From an uncultured Acidobacteriota bacterium (GTDB taxonomy: Bacteria > Acidobacteriota > Blastocatellia > Pyrinomonadales > Pyrinomonadaceae), in the NCBI GenBank assembly GCA_937859595.1, contig CALMAH010000036.1, positions 86,446 to 150,445 on the forward strand: a DNA stretch of 64,000 nucleotides, read 5' to 3'. The translations under genes were made by a program, and so were the position numbers. The notes under the pieces are model-generated. The model was not told the DNA's origin. It ran no database searches and worked only from the letters and a program-made list of their open reading frames with translations. The first letter of the stretch is position 1; each line of letters begins with the position of its first letter. Shown here in pieces: positions 35,233-46,800 of this stretch.

Positions 35233-35925
35233 ATGCAGAAAGTAATTCTTCCCATGATCTGGTGTATTGCTTGCGCTGGTGCTGTAATTTGTCAGGCAAA
35301 TTCGGCCGCCGTTGAGAGGTCGGTTACAGGCATTGCGAAAGACCGCAGCGGACTGCCGATCGTTGGTCTAGATCTTTTTGTTGAGCGGGATGATTTTAGG
35401 CGCGTATTTTCAACAGATCACAAGGGCGAGTTTGAACTCAAGCTTAAACCGGCTGATTATGTGTTGACCGTTGGTGGACATATCAAGCGCGACTTTCGAC
35501 TATTTCTGAAGGTACCAGACTCCGGTCCCGTTGCGCGTGACCTGGAGTTAATGTTCGACCCGTCAACTACCTGCTGCTCTGACATTGACGGCAAACCCTA
35601 TCCGAAACCGACCTCACTTCCGAAACCTCCATTCCCTCCCGCTGCGCGAGCCGTCCGGGCAAGTGGCGAGGTCGCAGTCGAAGTTGTACTGGCTACAGAC
35701 GGAAGTGTGGAAACCGCGTCAGCCATCAGCGGTCATCCATTATTACGCCGTGCGGCTGAAGCAGCTGCAATGCGCGCGCTGTTCGAGAATTCTGGCAAAA
35801 TTACATCAAAACGCTTACTCCTAGTCTATGTTTTTCTGCTCTCTGATCCTGAACCGGAGAGACAAAGATATTCAAACCCCTACCGCATCGAGGTGCGCTC
35901 GTTATATGAGATAGTGGCGAATTGA
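35233..35925 (+). CDS. Secreted protein with TonB-C-like domain
   Basis: 230 residues. Signal peptide (about residues 1-25), then a carboxypeptidase-regulatory-like beta-sandwich (VTGIAKDRSGLPIVGLDLFV, TDHKGEFELKLKPADYVLTV) and a TonB C-terminal-like domain (KPPFPPAARAVRASGEVAVE, VVLATDGSVETASAISGHPL, RRAAEAAAMRALF). It lacks the transmembrane anchor of a true TonB, so an energy-transducing role is doubtful; such TonB-C proteins are common in Acidobacteria. A TCCDS-like CC pair lies between the domains. Confidence 0.8.
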   Translation: MQKVILPMIWCIACAGAVICQANSAAVERSVTGIAKDRSGLPIVGLDLFVERDDFRRVFSTDHKGEFELKLKPADYVLTVGGHIKRDFRLFLKVPDSGPVARDLELMFDPSTTCCSDIDGKPYPKPTSLPKPPFPPAARAVRASGEVAVEVVLATDGSVETASAISGHPLLRRAAEAAAMRALFENSGKITSKRLLLVYVFLLSDPEPERQRYSNPYRIEVRSLYEIVAN

Positions 35926-35957
35926 TCTATCGCTGTCTATTCGAACCTGGAATGCGA

Positions 35958-36554
35958 TCAGTCCGTTTTCTTTAAGTGCTTGGTCGTGTGTTCCGTGACA
36001 GACGGAAAGAGGCTTTTAGCATCAGCAGGACCTAACTTCGTCGGGGATGAATATTCGGCGTCGAGCTCGCGCGGCCGGTCTGCGTCGTTTGAATCTTCCG
36101 GCAGCGCAGTTCGAGGGACCGTAAGAAAAATCCCGTTCAATATAAACCCAAGGCCCAGGAAGAAACATACAACACCGAGAGCTGCAATAAAGAGGATCTC
36201 GGAGTCACCCATCGCCATCGCAGCTATCGTGATGCCGAGCGCTGCTCCGGCACCAATGGTCGAGAGTATGGTTCCTACGCGCATTCTCCTCAGTTTTTTT
36301 TCAGCGGGCGACTCCAAAAACTTCTCTATCTCTGGCAGCACCTCTTCCGTTACCTTTGCGAGTTCCGTGGCCGAACTCATTTCACGGATCCTTCCCGCGA
36401 CCGCCCGCCCTATCTCCTCGCGCGCCGAGGCGGCCGATTCGGTTATCTGGTCGGGCCGCGCCAACGCCGTCCTGACCTGCCTTAGGTCGGCACCGCACGA
36501 ACGACAGAATTGATTTGCCTGTATGTCTTCAAGTCCGCATTTAGGGCAGAACAT
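35958..36554 (-). CDS. Zinc-ribbon membrane protein, 198 residues
   Basis: N-terminal zinc ribbon (CPKCGLEDIQANQFCRSCGA, four Cys), a helical linker with EEIGRAVAGRIREMSSATEL, then two membrane segments (VGTILSTIGAGAALGITIAA, ILFIAALGVVCFFLGLGFIL) and an acidic C-terminal tail. Probably a small membrane protein with a cytosolic metal-binding head; function unknown. It is convergent with the TonB-C-like gene (32 bases apart) and upstream of PPK2 in the opposite sense of the flow, with no terminator seen. Confidence 0.78.
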   Translation of the reverse strand: MFCPKCGLEDIQANQFCRSCGADLRQVRTALARPDQITESAASAREEIGRAVAGRIREMSSATELAKVTEEVLPEIEKFLESPAEKKLRRMRVGTILSTIGAGAALGITIAAMAMGDSEILFIAALGVVCFFLGLGFILNGIFLTVPRTALPEDSNDADRPRELDAEYSSPTKLGPADAKSLFPSVTEHTTKHLKKTD

Positions 36555-36611
36555 CGACTACCTCCGTCTTTAGATACCTAAGAATCGATACGCCTCGGAA
36601 CTCGGCCAAGT

Positions 36612-37481
36612 TCAATTTTCGCCTTCAAGTGTCTTCTTTGCATCGGCAAGGGCAGCGCGCTGTTCGTCCGTAACCACCGGATAATGCAGATCCATAGATT
36701 CAAGCTTTTTGACGATGATCTCCGAGATCGCCAGCCTGGTGAACCATTTCTTGTCCGCGGGGATTACAAACCACGGGGCCGCCTCGGTCGAGGTTGCCGA
36801 GATCGCTTCCTCATACGCCTTCATATAGTCGTCCCAGTGCCCGCGTTCGCGGACGTCCGCCGCCGAAAACTTCCAGTTCTTTTCCGGTTCGGCTATCCGC
36901 GACATAAAGCGCTTCTTCTGTTCTTCTCGCGAGACGTTGAGGAAAAACTTCAATATATGTGTTCCGTTCTCATACAGGTGCTGTTCCCAGTCCCGAATGT
37001 GGTTGAAACGCTTTTTCCAAATATCCGGGTCGTTCTTTATTTCCGGCGCAAGCTGCTGCCCTTGCAGTATCGCTGGGTGCACCCGCACGACCAGGACCTC
37101 TTCGTAATGCGAGCGGTTGAATATGCCGATCTTGCCGCGCTCCGGCAAGGCCTTTTGGTGCCGCCAGAGATAATCGTGGTCGCGCTCTTCTGCCGAGGGC
37201 GCTTTGAACGACACCACATGGCAGCCCTGAGGATTTACCCCGCTCATCACGTGCTTTATCGCTCCGTCCTTTCCGGCCGCGTCCATCGCCTGGAACACTA
37301 TCAGCAGCGAATAGACGTCCTGGGCATAGAGCATGTCCTGCAGCTCGGCCATCCGCTCGATGTTCGCCGCCAGATCCCCGCGTGCCTGCTCCTTGTCCTT
37401 ATAGCCTGCCGTATTGTCGGCCTTGTGTTCTGCGATCCTTACCGGCTCGCCTTCTTTTATCTGAAATTGTTCGATGTTCAT
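36612..37481 (-). CDS. ppk2: Polyphosphate kinase 2 family phosphotransferase
   Basis: 289-residue PPK2. Walker A-like FQAMDAAGKDGAIKHVMSG near 63-81 and the paired segments PQGCHVVSFKAPSAEERDHD, YLWRHQKALPERGKIGIFNR and SHYEEVLVVRVHP (Walker B/lid), WKKRFNHIRDWEQHL and KFFLNVSREEQKKRF. PPK2 enzymes use polyphosphate to phosphorylate nucleotides (AMP, ADP or GDP); single-domain enzymes of this size are often class I or III, which the sequence alone does not decide. It follows the kinase gene by 8 bases, so the sigma factor, kinase and PPK2 probably form one leftward operon. Confidence 0.94.
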   Translation of the reverse strand: MNIEQFQIKEGEPVRIAEHKADNTAGYKDKEQARGDLAANIERMAELQDMLYAQDVYSLLIVFQAMDAAGKDGAIKHVMSGVNPQGCHVVSFKAPSAEERDHDYLWRHQKALPERGKIGIFNRSHYEEVLVVRVHPAILQGQQLAPEIKNDPDIWKKRFNHIRDWEQHLYENGTHILKFFLNVSREEQKKRFMSRIAEPEKNWKFSAADVRERGHWDDYMKAYEEAISATSTEAAPWFVIPADKKWFTRLAISEIIVKKLESMDLHYPVVTDEQRAALADAKKTLEGEN

Positions 37482-37489
37482 AGATCTGG

Positions 37490-40102
37490 TCAGAGTCTGG
37501 CTATCTTTTCCTCCATTTCAGCCAGCAATTTGTTGTCAACTTCGGGCAAAGCGTTCTCCGTCTTCAGGATATTAAAGAGTTGTATCGCATCTGAAAAACT
37601 TGCCCTCGCACGCAGTACATCGCCGAGGATGCTGTAGTTTTCTGCAAGGTTCTTTTTTGCCAACGCGATATCACGTCTTGCGTTCTTGTTTCCGGGATCC
37701 ATCTCGGCGATCTGCTTCCATATCTCGATCGAACGTTCGAACGCACGATTTGATCCCTGCAGATCATTTTGAAGCCGTTTCGCGAGTCCCATCCGGTTAT
37801 ATATACGCCCGAGGTCGGTCTGATAAAAACGGTTGCGGGGTTCCCGACGGATCAGGACGGTGAACTGCTGCTCGGCCGCTTCGAGTGCTGCGACTGCGGC
37901 GGATGTTCGCTTCAGGTTGACCAAAACGACCCCTTTTCGATAGGTGGCCCGGGCAAGGTTATGGCGGGACTGGATGTCCGCCGGATCGATCTCTACACCG
38001 CGTTCTGCCGTCGAGATCGCTCGGCGGGAAAATTCAAGCGAGATTGCGTCATTGATCTCTTCGTAGATACCGCTGGCGAGCATCAAAACGCGCCATGCGA
38101 TATGCCGCGTGCGTGCGTCGTTCGGCCGTTCCGCGAGCAATGCTTCAACACCCGTCACGGCTTTGGCCATTTCCTTTTCCGCGCGCTCCTGCTCGCCATT
38201 CCAGGAAAGGGCATTGCCGAGATCGGCATGGGTTACGAAAAAGACCTCGCGCGTTTCCCGCGCGTCGGGTGCGAGATCCTCAGTTCCCGCTATTGCCAAC
38301 TCTGCAAACCGTATGGCCTCACCATATTCGTTATTTGCCTGATGGTACTGCGAAATTTCCGCAAGTGCCTTCAGGTATGACAACCTCACTGAGTTCTCGT
38401 CCGGAGCCTCCGCCAACAGTTCTTCAAAAAGACGCCGTGCCTCCATTAATGCAGAAAGTAAACCGGGCGTGTCACCTTGAGTAAATCGGGCGTTCGCTAG
38501 ATGCCGAAAGTTCTCGGCAAGCAGCCGCCTGTTCTCAAAAGTGGAAGGCTGTCTTTGTCTTAAGGCATTTGCTTTCTCATAACTTGCCAGGGCTCCGGCG
38601 AGATCGCCCAGATTTGGCTTGCTCGGATGGCCTTGCAGCTCGCCGATCTTCTCGTAGGCGGCTGCCAACTCGGCCTCAAGCGTCAGGTCGCCAACGGCCT
38701 CGACCGAAAGACTGTCCAGATATTCGAGGGCGCGTTTGACCAATAATTCACGAGCTTCCGTAGAGCCTTCAAGTGTCTCTATCCTGGGGCTGATCTCAAA
38801 CAGGAGCGCATTCGAGAGCTTTCTGACATCATCGAACCTCTTTTCGGCGCGATCGCGCTCCCGCCTTGCTTCTTCCGCCTGCCATAATGAGATCCCGAGA
38901 CCGGCGAAAAGGGAAATGATAACTAACGCACCGGCTGCCACGGCCGCTTTGTTGCGCCGTATGAACTTTGATGCCAGATACGCGAACGTGTTCGGCCGAG
39001 CGAGTACTGGCCGGCCCGCGAGATATCGATCAAGGTCGGCAGAGAGCTCTTCGACTGACGTATAACGTCGATCGGGTTCCTTCTGGAGACATTTCAGGCA
39101 GATATTATCGATATCCGGGCTTAATGCCGGCCCATAAGGCACAGGGCGGTCCGATCTGCGACCGCGTACATAGCTTGGCTTTTCGGGATCCGAGCCCGTG
39201 ATCGTCCGAATGATCTCGTCCAGGCTTTTCCCTTCAAAATGAAACGGTTTTTTTCCGGCTAACAGTTCGTAAAGGACAACCCCAAGACTATAGATATCGT
39301 ATGCCGTCTTCTGCTTGAAAAAAAAAATCAGGTCAGGTGAGGCATAAGCCGGTGTAAACGCACGCATTACCGTTGCAGTTGTCTCTTCATCGGCTACGCC
39401 CTGGTCGATCATCTTCGCAAGGCCGAAATCGAGAAGCTTCGGTTCTCTATCTTGTGTTACAAGGATGTTTGTCGGCTTGATATCGCGATGAACCGTTAGA
39501 TTTCTGTGTGCGAACGAAACTGCGGAACAGACCTTAAGAAAAAGCCGCAGCCTTTCCTCTATGGAAAGCCCATTTTCGTCGGCAAACAGAGTTATCGGCC
39601 GTCCTTCTATATACTCCATTGCAAAATACAGTTCGCCCAATTCGGAGATGCCTCCGTCGAGAAGCTGCGCGATGTTCGGATGATTCAATCCCGCGAGTAT
39701 TTTGCGTTCGCGTCGAAATCTCTGCTCCGCTCCGCTGTCGGCCACGGTCTGCCGAATTATCTTCAACGCTACTCGCTGTTCAAACTCACCGTCTGACCGT
39801 TCCGCAAGAAACACGGTACCCATTCCGCCGTATCCGATCTCACGAACGATCCTGTATTTGCCAAACTCGCGGCCTTGATAGTCGGCCAGGTCGTCTTCGG
39901 GTGGTCTTGGGAGCTGAAAACCGTGGTTCTCGATCAGCTTCTCTCCCTCTCCGTGGGCATCGAGCAGCGAACGCAATTCCGATTCGAGAGCGCTGTTTCC
40001 GGCACACTCGGCGGTCACAAACGAGTCTCTCTCGCCCGGCGGCAGTTCGACCGCCGTCGTGAATAGCTCTTTTAGTCTTTCCCAGTCTTTTTGTTCCATC
40101 AC
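37490..40102 (-). CDS. Serine/threonine protein kinase with TPR sensor region (contains adapter artefact)
   Basis: 870 residues. Kinase domain about 80-360: glycine loop IGYGGMGTVF, Lys114 in VALKII, HRD 205-207, DFG 225-227, then ASP 254-256 where APE is expected. Residues about 257-268 (DLIFFFKQKTAY) do not belong to the family and are the translation of an Illumina adapter plus poly-A (see 39294-39327). The sequence then returns to DIYSLGVVLYELL. One transmembrane helix (386-406) separates the kinase from a large extracytoplasmic TPR-rich C-terminus. The true gene is probably normal. It lies 12 bases after the sigma gene. Confidence 0.93.
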   Translation of the reverse strand: MMEQKDWERLKELFTTAVELPPGERDSFVTAECAGNSALESELRSLLDAHGEGEKLIENHGFQLPRPPEDDLADYQGREFGKYRIVREIGYGGMGTVFLAERSDGEFEQRVALKIIRQTVADSGAEQRFRRERKILAGLNHPNIAQLLDGGISELGELYFAMEYIEGRPITLFADENGLSIEERLRLFLKVCSAVSFAHRNLTVHRDIKPTNILVTQDREPKLLDFGLAKMIDQGVADEETTATVMRAFTPAYASPDLIFFFKQKTAYDIYSLGVVLYELLAGKKPFHFEGKSLDEIIRTITGSDPEKPSYVRGRRSDRPVPYGPALSPDIDNICLKCLQKEPDRRYTSVEELSADLDRYLAGRPVLARPNTFAYLASKFIRRNKAAVAAGALVIISLFAGLGISLWQAEEARRERDRAEKRFDDVRKLSNALLFEISPRIETLEGSTEARELLVKRALEYLDSLSVEAVGDLTLEAELAAAYEKIGELQGHPSKPNLGDLAGALASYEKANALRQRQPSTFENRRLLAENFRHLANARFTQGDTPGLLSALMEARRLFEELLAEAPDENSVRLSYLKALAEISQYHQANNEYGEAIRFAELAIAGTEDLAPDARETREVFFVTHADLGNALSWNGEQERAEKEMAKAVTGVEALLAERPNDARTRHIAWRVLMLASGIYEEINDAISLEFSRRAISTAERGVEIDPADIQSRHNLARATYRKGVVLVNLKRTSAAVAALEAAEQQFTVLIRREPRNRFYQTDLGRIYNRMGLAKRLQNDLQGSNRAFERSIEIWKQIAEMDPGNKNARRDIALAKKNLAENYSILGDVLRARASFSDAIQLFNILKTENALPEVDNKLLAEMEEKIARL
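39294..39327. other. Illumina adapter plus poly-A embedded in the kinase gene (assembly artefact)
   Basis: 39297-39316 reads TCGTATGCCGTCTTCTGCTT, followed by G at 39317 and ten A residues (39318-39327). This is the 3' part of the standard Illumina P7 adapter in sequencing orientation, with the usual poly-A read-through; three upstream bases (ATA against ATC) also nearly match. It replaces about 12 codons of kinase subdomain VIII, equal in length to the expected residues, which keeps the frame open. Confidence 0.93.
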
Positions 40103-40114
40103 AAGCGGCCTATT

Positions 40115-40675
40115 TCAGGACCGTTTCAATTCTCGTTGGAACCATGCCTTTGCAAATGTCCATTCTCGCTTTACCGTCGTTTCGGATATCCCCATCACAT
40201 AAGCCGTTTCAGCTATGCTGAGCCCGCCGAAAAATCTCAATTCGACCAGCTTCGCTTGGCGTGGATCAATGCTCTCAAGCGATCTCAGTGCATCCTCCAA
40301 CATCAGTAGCTCGATGCCCTTTTCATTTGAAAGGCTAATGGTCTCTTCGAGTATCACCCGTTCGCCCCCGTCGCGTTTTGCGGCCTTTCGTGCACGGGCA
40401 TGGTCGATCAGCACCTTTCGCATCACCTCCGCTGCAACTGCGAAGAAATGTGCCCGATTCTGCCAGGTCACTTTCTCCCAATTGACGAGCCTCAGATATG
40501 CCTCGTGAACGAGAGCGGTCGCCTGAAGTGTGTGTTCCAGCCGCTCATTCTTGAAATAAGCACGCGCCAGCCTACGGAGATCTTCGTAAACGACCGGGAG
40601 CAATTCTTCCGGTGCGGTCTTATCTCCGGTCCCGATCCGGTTCAAGAGTTCGGTAACGTGCTCTTCCTCGGCCAT
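40115..40675 (-). CDS. ECF-type RNA polymerase sigma factor (TIGR02999-like)
   Basis: 186 residues. Starts EEEHVTELLNRIGTGDKTAP, then LRRLARAYFKNERLEHTLQA, TALVHEAYLRLVNWEKVTWQ, NRAHFFAVAAEVMRKVLIDH, the pattern of the sigma-70 subfamily common in Acidobacteria, Lentisphaerae and Verrucomicrobia. Region 4 is LESIDPRQAKLVELRFFGGL, SIAETAYVMGISETTVKREW. In such loci the sigma factor is followed by a Ser/Thr kinase, as here. ATG 40675. Divergent from the giant surface-protein gene, so it could regulate that gene, but this is not shown. Confidence 0.95.
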   Translation of the reverse strand: MAEEEHVTELLNRIGTGDKTAPEELLPVVYEDLRRLARAYFKNERLEHTLQATALVHEAYLRLVNWEKVTWQNRAHFFAVAAEVMRKVLIDHARARKAAKRDGGERVILEETISLSNEKGIELLMLEDALRSLESIDPRQAKLVELRFFGGLSIAETAYVMGISETTVKREWTFAKAWFQRELKRS

Positions 40676-40804
40676 ATGCTAAAAGGGAACCACCAAATTA
40701 TACAGACAATTTCAATATTATCGAATTTTTATGCCCTGGTGGGCTCTTTCGGGCCTTTATACCGCCTTAATTCATAGAGCAAAAAGCATACAGGAGATAG
40801 TTCT

Positions 40805-43800
40805 ATGAGGCCCCCCAGATCCGTTCGTTCAAAAGTAGCGTTTCGCGGCAAGATCCTTACCTTTCTGATACTGGCCATCGCCATTATAGGCGGTTTTGGC
40901 TTGGCAGAAACTGCTGTTTCCGCGGATTTGCGCAGTATCGCCTCCTCGGTCTTTCGAAATGTACTGACAGACCGTCGAAACGAACCAAAAAAGGCCGCGC
41001 TGAATGAGAATATCTCCGGCAGGTTCATTTTCGAACTGGATAGAACGATCCAAAAGCTCGAGAACATAGGCAGTTCGAACAACGTTTCCCACCTTACCTA
41101 TCTCGCGGATTCTGAGCCCGTTTTCTCGCCGGACGGTTCAAAGATATTGTTCCGCACGCAGCGCGATTCTGACTTTGCCCCTACGAACCTCGGCGAACTT
41201 TGGATAATGGACCCGGACGGATTCAACCAACGCCGACTGACCTTCAACTCTTCACAGGAGGGAAACTACTCTTTCTCCCGAAACGGGGAGAAGATCGCGT
41301 TTGAGGAATTATTCTCGGGACGTATCTGGGTCATGAACTCAGATGGTACCGGCTTGGCTGAGATCTCAGACCCAGACCTCGAATCTACCGACCCCTCGCT
41401 TTCACCTGATGGCTCAAAGATCGTATTCATGCGTGACGGCTATATCTGGATCTCTGATTCGGACGGCAGCGATCAGCAGTTGTTTTATGACAACGGTAAC
41501 GCCGAACACCCGTTCTTCTCTTTGACGGGAGACAAGATCTACTGGATAGAGAGCGACACGATCAGGAGCGCAGATCTGGATGGTTCGGGGATCGAGATCG
41601 TGGTCGATGGCAGCGGCAGTAACTTCGACTGGTTTCAGGACGCCGTATTCTCACCGAACGGCGAAAAGCTGCTTTTCGAGTGCGAGCGTTTCAACACTCG
41701 TGGGATCTGCATTGCCCGGACCGATGGTTCAAACACGATCGACGTCATAGAGGAGAATGGAGAAGAGCTTGAAAAACCGGTCTGGTCACCGAACGGCTCG
41801 CAAGTGGCCTACATTCGAACCGGTGCGAACGGCCATCAACGGATATGGTTCGCGAACGCTAACGGAACGAACCGCTTTGAAGCTTTTGATACCGGTAGTC
41901 CCTCCCGAAGGATTGAGCGGCTTGCTTGGCAGCCGGAGTGCCAGGAAGGCGGCGGTGGTGGGATCGAGATAAATACTGACGGCCTCGTTTCGTGGTGGCG
42001 TGGCGAAAACAGCGCTGAAGATTCCTTTGGCAATAACGACGGCAATTATGACGTTGCGTTCTTCACACCGGGACGGGTCGGAAACGCATTCTATTTCAAC
42101 GGCGAGGGAGGCGGTAACTTTGTCGAGATACCTGATGACGACTCTCTGGACGTCCAGGATGGTGATTACACTCTGGCCGGATGGGTAAACATTCAGCAAG
42201 AAGGGCGCGAGCACTACTTTTTCGGTAAAGGGGCCTGCTGCACTCCCTATAACTTTTATGTCGGCGTCGACGAAGACAACAGGCCATTTCTAGATGTAAG
42301 CCATGAAACCGGCGGCGCACGCGTGGCTGCCTTCGGCCACGAACTTGATCTTTATACCTGGACGCATCTGGCTCTTCGGAGAGAAGGTAACGAGTTCCGT
42401 CTCTATAAGAACGGCGAACACGTTGTCACCCACACCGAACCCCAGCCTATTAGCACCAACGAGGCCCCTTTCACGATAGGCAAGGGGGACGGGATGGAGC
42501 CTCCAGAGCTTACTGCTTTTGGCATGGCTGATGAGATCGTGCTATACGGTCGAGCTCTTTCACAGGGCGAGATCCAGGCTCTTGTGAACATGAGCGGACT
42601 CCGGAAAGTCGGTTCGTCTGAATGTCCGCCCGTCGAAAAATCCCGCATTTCAATAGGCGGGCCATTCCTTTGGCCGATCGCTCAGGGAAGAAGCGCCGAG
42701 GTCAATATCAAGATCTCACAGCCGGCCCCGGCAGGCGGAACAACTATCTCGCTCGAATCTGCTCTTCCATCCGGACTTACGGTTCCCGCAACTGTCACGA
42801 TCCCTGAATTTTCGACCGAGGCCACGTTTGAGGTCACAACTCACATGTGGGATCCGGCGGTCTATTTCACTGTGGACATAACGGCATCTGAGGGGTCCGA
42901 CACTGCTCGAACGACCGCGGTGCTGGCACCCGCCTCTCCCGATCTTGCCGCATCTGGCCTGATCGCACCGGCAACGGTAAACATTCTTCAAAATTTCAAC
43001 GCGGATATCACCGTAACAAACAACGGACAGGTCGCAACCGGAAGTTACCGCGAGGACGAGATATGGATCTCGCAGGATCCCGTGCTTTTCAACGACCCCA
43101 GTGATACGTTCGTTGGCCTGAAGTTTGACAACAGCGGAATACTCGCTCCAGGCCAATCAAAGATATTTACGGCTACGAACATAAACATTCCATCGGCGGC
43201 GATCCCGACAGACGGCACCTATTATCTCTTCTACCGTGTCGGAAGAAATATTCCGGAGCGGTATGGCAATTTCCAGGATAACTACGCGTTCGTTCCGATC
43301 CAGGTCAATCGCAACCTGCCCGACCTCATCGCCGAGAACATCACCGTACCGGCCGAGATCGAACCCGGCGTTCAGTTCACCATCAACTGGGATGTAAGAA
43401 ACGCCGGAAGTGCCGAAACGATAAATCCGCACCGCAGCGATCTTTATATTTCCTATGACGATGTTATCGGAAATGCCGATGACGTGTTGATCGCCCAACG
43501 CTTCTCACCGGCATTCGCCGCGGGCGAGAGCGCTTCATTCTCCGCTCAGTACACTGTTTCGACCCTGCCCGTTCGCCCATCCAGCGATGCATTGATCTAC
43601 GTTGTGGTCGATGCGGCGGGCCAGGTCTTTGAGGACGACCCCGGCGGGCCCGCGGAAATGAACAACACGGCCTCCGTGCCTGTCCGCTTTGAATATAGGG
43701 TTCCGGATCTTCAGGTTGCCAGCGTATCTCCACCCGCGGAAGTCGATTCGGATACCCAATTTGCGGTCGAGTGGACCACAACCAACGCAGGCCTTCGTGC

Positions 43801-46800
43801 TTCCGGCCCAATGTATGAACGCGTTTACTTCTCCACGGATGACCAGGTGGGCGGAGACGTTCAGATAGGCGAGTTCATCTATAACAACCCGATCGCCCCC
43901 GGCGATTCGGTAACACGTATTCAGAACGTCAGCATCCCGACGAATGCGATCTCTGCGACAGGTGATTATTTTGTATATGTTCAAACGGACGTTTACAACC
44001 AGGTCAATGAGGGTGCGAACGAAGATAACAATATTACCTTTGCACCGGTCAGGGTCATTCGGCTGCTCAGGCCCGACCTGCAGGTCACCAATGTAACGAA
44101 CCCCCCGACCGCATTTTTTGATCAGGAGATACAAGTTCAGTGGACCGTTTCGAACAACGGCACCGGTCCGACCAATTCGCCGCACTGGACCGATGAGGTC
44201 TATCTCGGCGTAAATCCGACGATGAATGGGGCGGACCGTCTAACGTCCGGGTCAAACGTAAGTTATCTAGATGTCGGCGAAAGCTACATTGCTTCGGCTA
44301 CGATCAAAATACCGCGCGGCGCGACCGGTTCGTTCTACATCATTGCACGAACCGATGCGAACAATACCGTAAACGAAGAGAACGAGAACAATAATTTTTC
44401 AGCAAGTCCAATAACCATTAACGTTCCGCCGCTGCCGGACCTGAGGGTCTCGAACGTTCAGGCGCCGGCGGAGGGTTTCGGGGGTGCACCGATCTTGGTT
44501 TCATGGACGGTAACGAACCACGGGGACGGTGCCGTCCCGCAGAACGAATCGACCTGGCGCGACGCGATCTATCTTTCACGCGACACGGTATTTGACGGCA
44601 GCGACCGCCTGATAGGCTGGCGAGTTCGGAACGGGTCTCTGGCGGCGGGCAGCTCGTACACGGTGACCAATTTCGGCGTCGACCTTCCCGGCGATGCGTT
44701 CGGTGAATATTACGTTTTCGTGTTTACTGACCAGGCGGACCAGGTCTACGAATTTACGAACGAGGGCAACAACACGGACTATGACCGGGTCGGGGACGGA
44801 TCGCCAATGAACGTTTTGGGAACGCCTCCGGATCTGATCATACCGTCGCCGATATCTGCGCCCTCGACGATAATTGCCGGACAACCGATCTCAACTACAT
44901 TCTCTGTGCAGAATCAGGGTGCCTTCGACGCCGTAGGCACTTGGCGCGAGGCATTGTTCCTTTCTCCCGATCCGACTCTTGAGATCCAGGACGATATTTT
45001 CCTTGGGAATGTTGCGAGGTCGGGGCTTGCCGCCGGACAATCTTATACGGCTGCGATAAACGGCACCATACCGAACTGTCTCGAAGGTTCTTACTTCCTG
45101 ATCGCCAAGACAGACATTTTCAACAACATCTTCGAGTTCGATCCGAAAGGGGACGGTGAGGGCAACAATCTAAGCGTTCCAAAACCACTGTCGATCACCA
45201 GTTTCACTCCCGATCTTACGGTTACGAACGTTACCGTACCTCCTGTGGTCGTGAACGGCGCTATGCCGATCTCATGGACTGTCCGCAATCAGGGTTCCGG
45301 TGCAACTGTCCAGACGGGCTGGTGGGACCGTGTATTCCTGTTCCATAACGGACAGCTGATCATCCTCGGCAGCTTCCAGCGCGTCGGTCCGCTCGCTGTC
45401 GATGGCGAATATACGCAGGATCAGGTCGTTTATCTGCCGCTCTACCTGCAGGGCGAAGTGGCGATCTTTGTTGACACGGATATCCAAAACGCTGTTCCTG
45501 AATGCGGCAACGAAGAGAACAACCGCGGTTTTGCTTTCACAGATGCTCAAAGCGAACTGCCCGATCTGCGGATAAACTCTGTCGGAGCGCCGGGTTCGGC
45601 TGCCCTTGGCAGCACGATCTCAGTAACCTGGACGGGCCAAAACTGGGGTTCGTCGCTTGCCGCTGCCAGCTGGGCCGATCGCGTCTATCTCTCGTCGAAC
45701 CAGACGCTTGAGTGGGGCGATCAATTGCTCGGCGGCCAGCTTTTCTCACAGCCCCTTGCGCAAAACGCAGCTTATAACGGCCAGGCGAACGTGACGATAC
45801 CCTCTGTGCCGGTTGGCAGCTACTATCTTCTCGTCGTGGCCGATGCGGGAGACAACATCGCTGAGGGTATAAACGAGAACAATAATGTAACGGCGATACC
45901 GGTAACGCTGACCACGCCTCCCGTTGATCTTCAGGTCACAAACATCGCGGTCGATCCTACGCTCTATTCCGGGCAATTTGCCGAGATAACCTGGACGGTC
46001 ACAAACAACGGTTCCCAGACCACCGCTTCGGGTACCTGGTCTGATTGGCTCGTGCTCTCACGCGACTCGGTCTTTGACCCCTCTGATACCGTGCTTGCGT
46101 TCCAGCGACGTAACGGCGCACTTGGGCCGGGAGCGAACTATTCCGATTCCCGCACACTATCTCTGCCCCCGGGCTTGACGGGAGATTACCGAATTCTCGT
46201 TATTACAGACCGCCACAACGAGGTAGCCGAGAGCAATGAAGCGAACAATATGACCTCGGCACCGGTCGTGCTCCAATTGCCGCCGCCGGCTGAACTCAAT
46301 ATCACGAACATAACCCCGCCCGCGACCATCGCCTTGGGTGAGTCTGCCTCGATCTCATGGACGGTCCAGAACTCCAGCGTAAATCCCGCAGCCGGCACCT
46401 GGCAGGACGCAGTCTATCTTTCTACCGACCAGATATGGGACAGCGGTGATATCTACATCGGGCGCAAGGAACGCACCGGAACTCTCGGCGCCTTCGCGAC
46501 ATACACGGAGACTCTCGATACGGTGATACCGCCTGTCGAACCCGGCAGCTATTACGTCATCGTCAGAACGGATTCACGGAATTCGGTCCGCGAATCGAAT
46601 GAGACGAATAACGTAGCCACTTCCGTTCTGCAAACCTCCGTTACCCTGCAAGGCCTTGAGCTGGGCACGCCGCTTTTGACTACGCTCACCACCGGACAGG
46701 AGCGTTTTTACCGAATTCTCAACGTCCCGGTTGACGAGACGATGCTTATCTCGCTCAACGGTGAGGAGGGTTCCAGCAACGAGCTCTATACCCGAGAGGG

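Noticed and set aside
36684..37637. 317-residue plus-strand frame opposite ppk2
   Set aside because: Antisense shadow of a clear PPK2 gene, with no protein family features.
39294..39327. A novel insertion loop in the kinase activation segment
   Set aside because: The nucleotide sequence is an Illumina adapter followed by poly-A, so it is technical and not biological.
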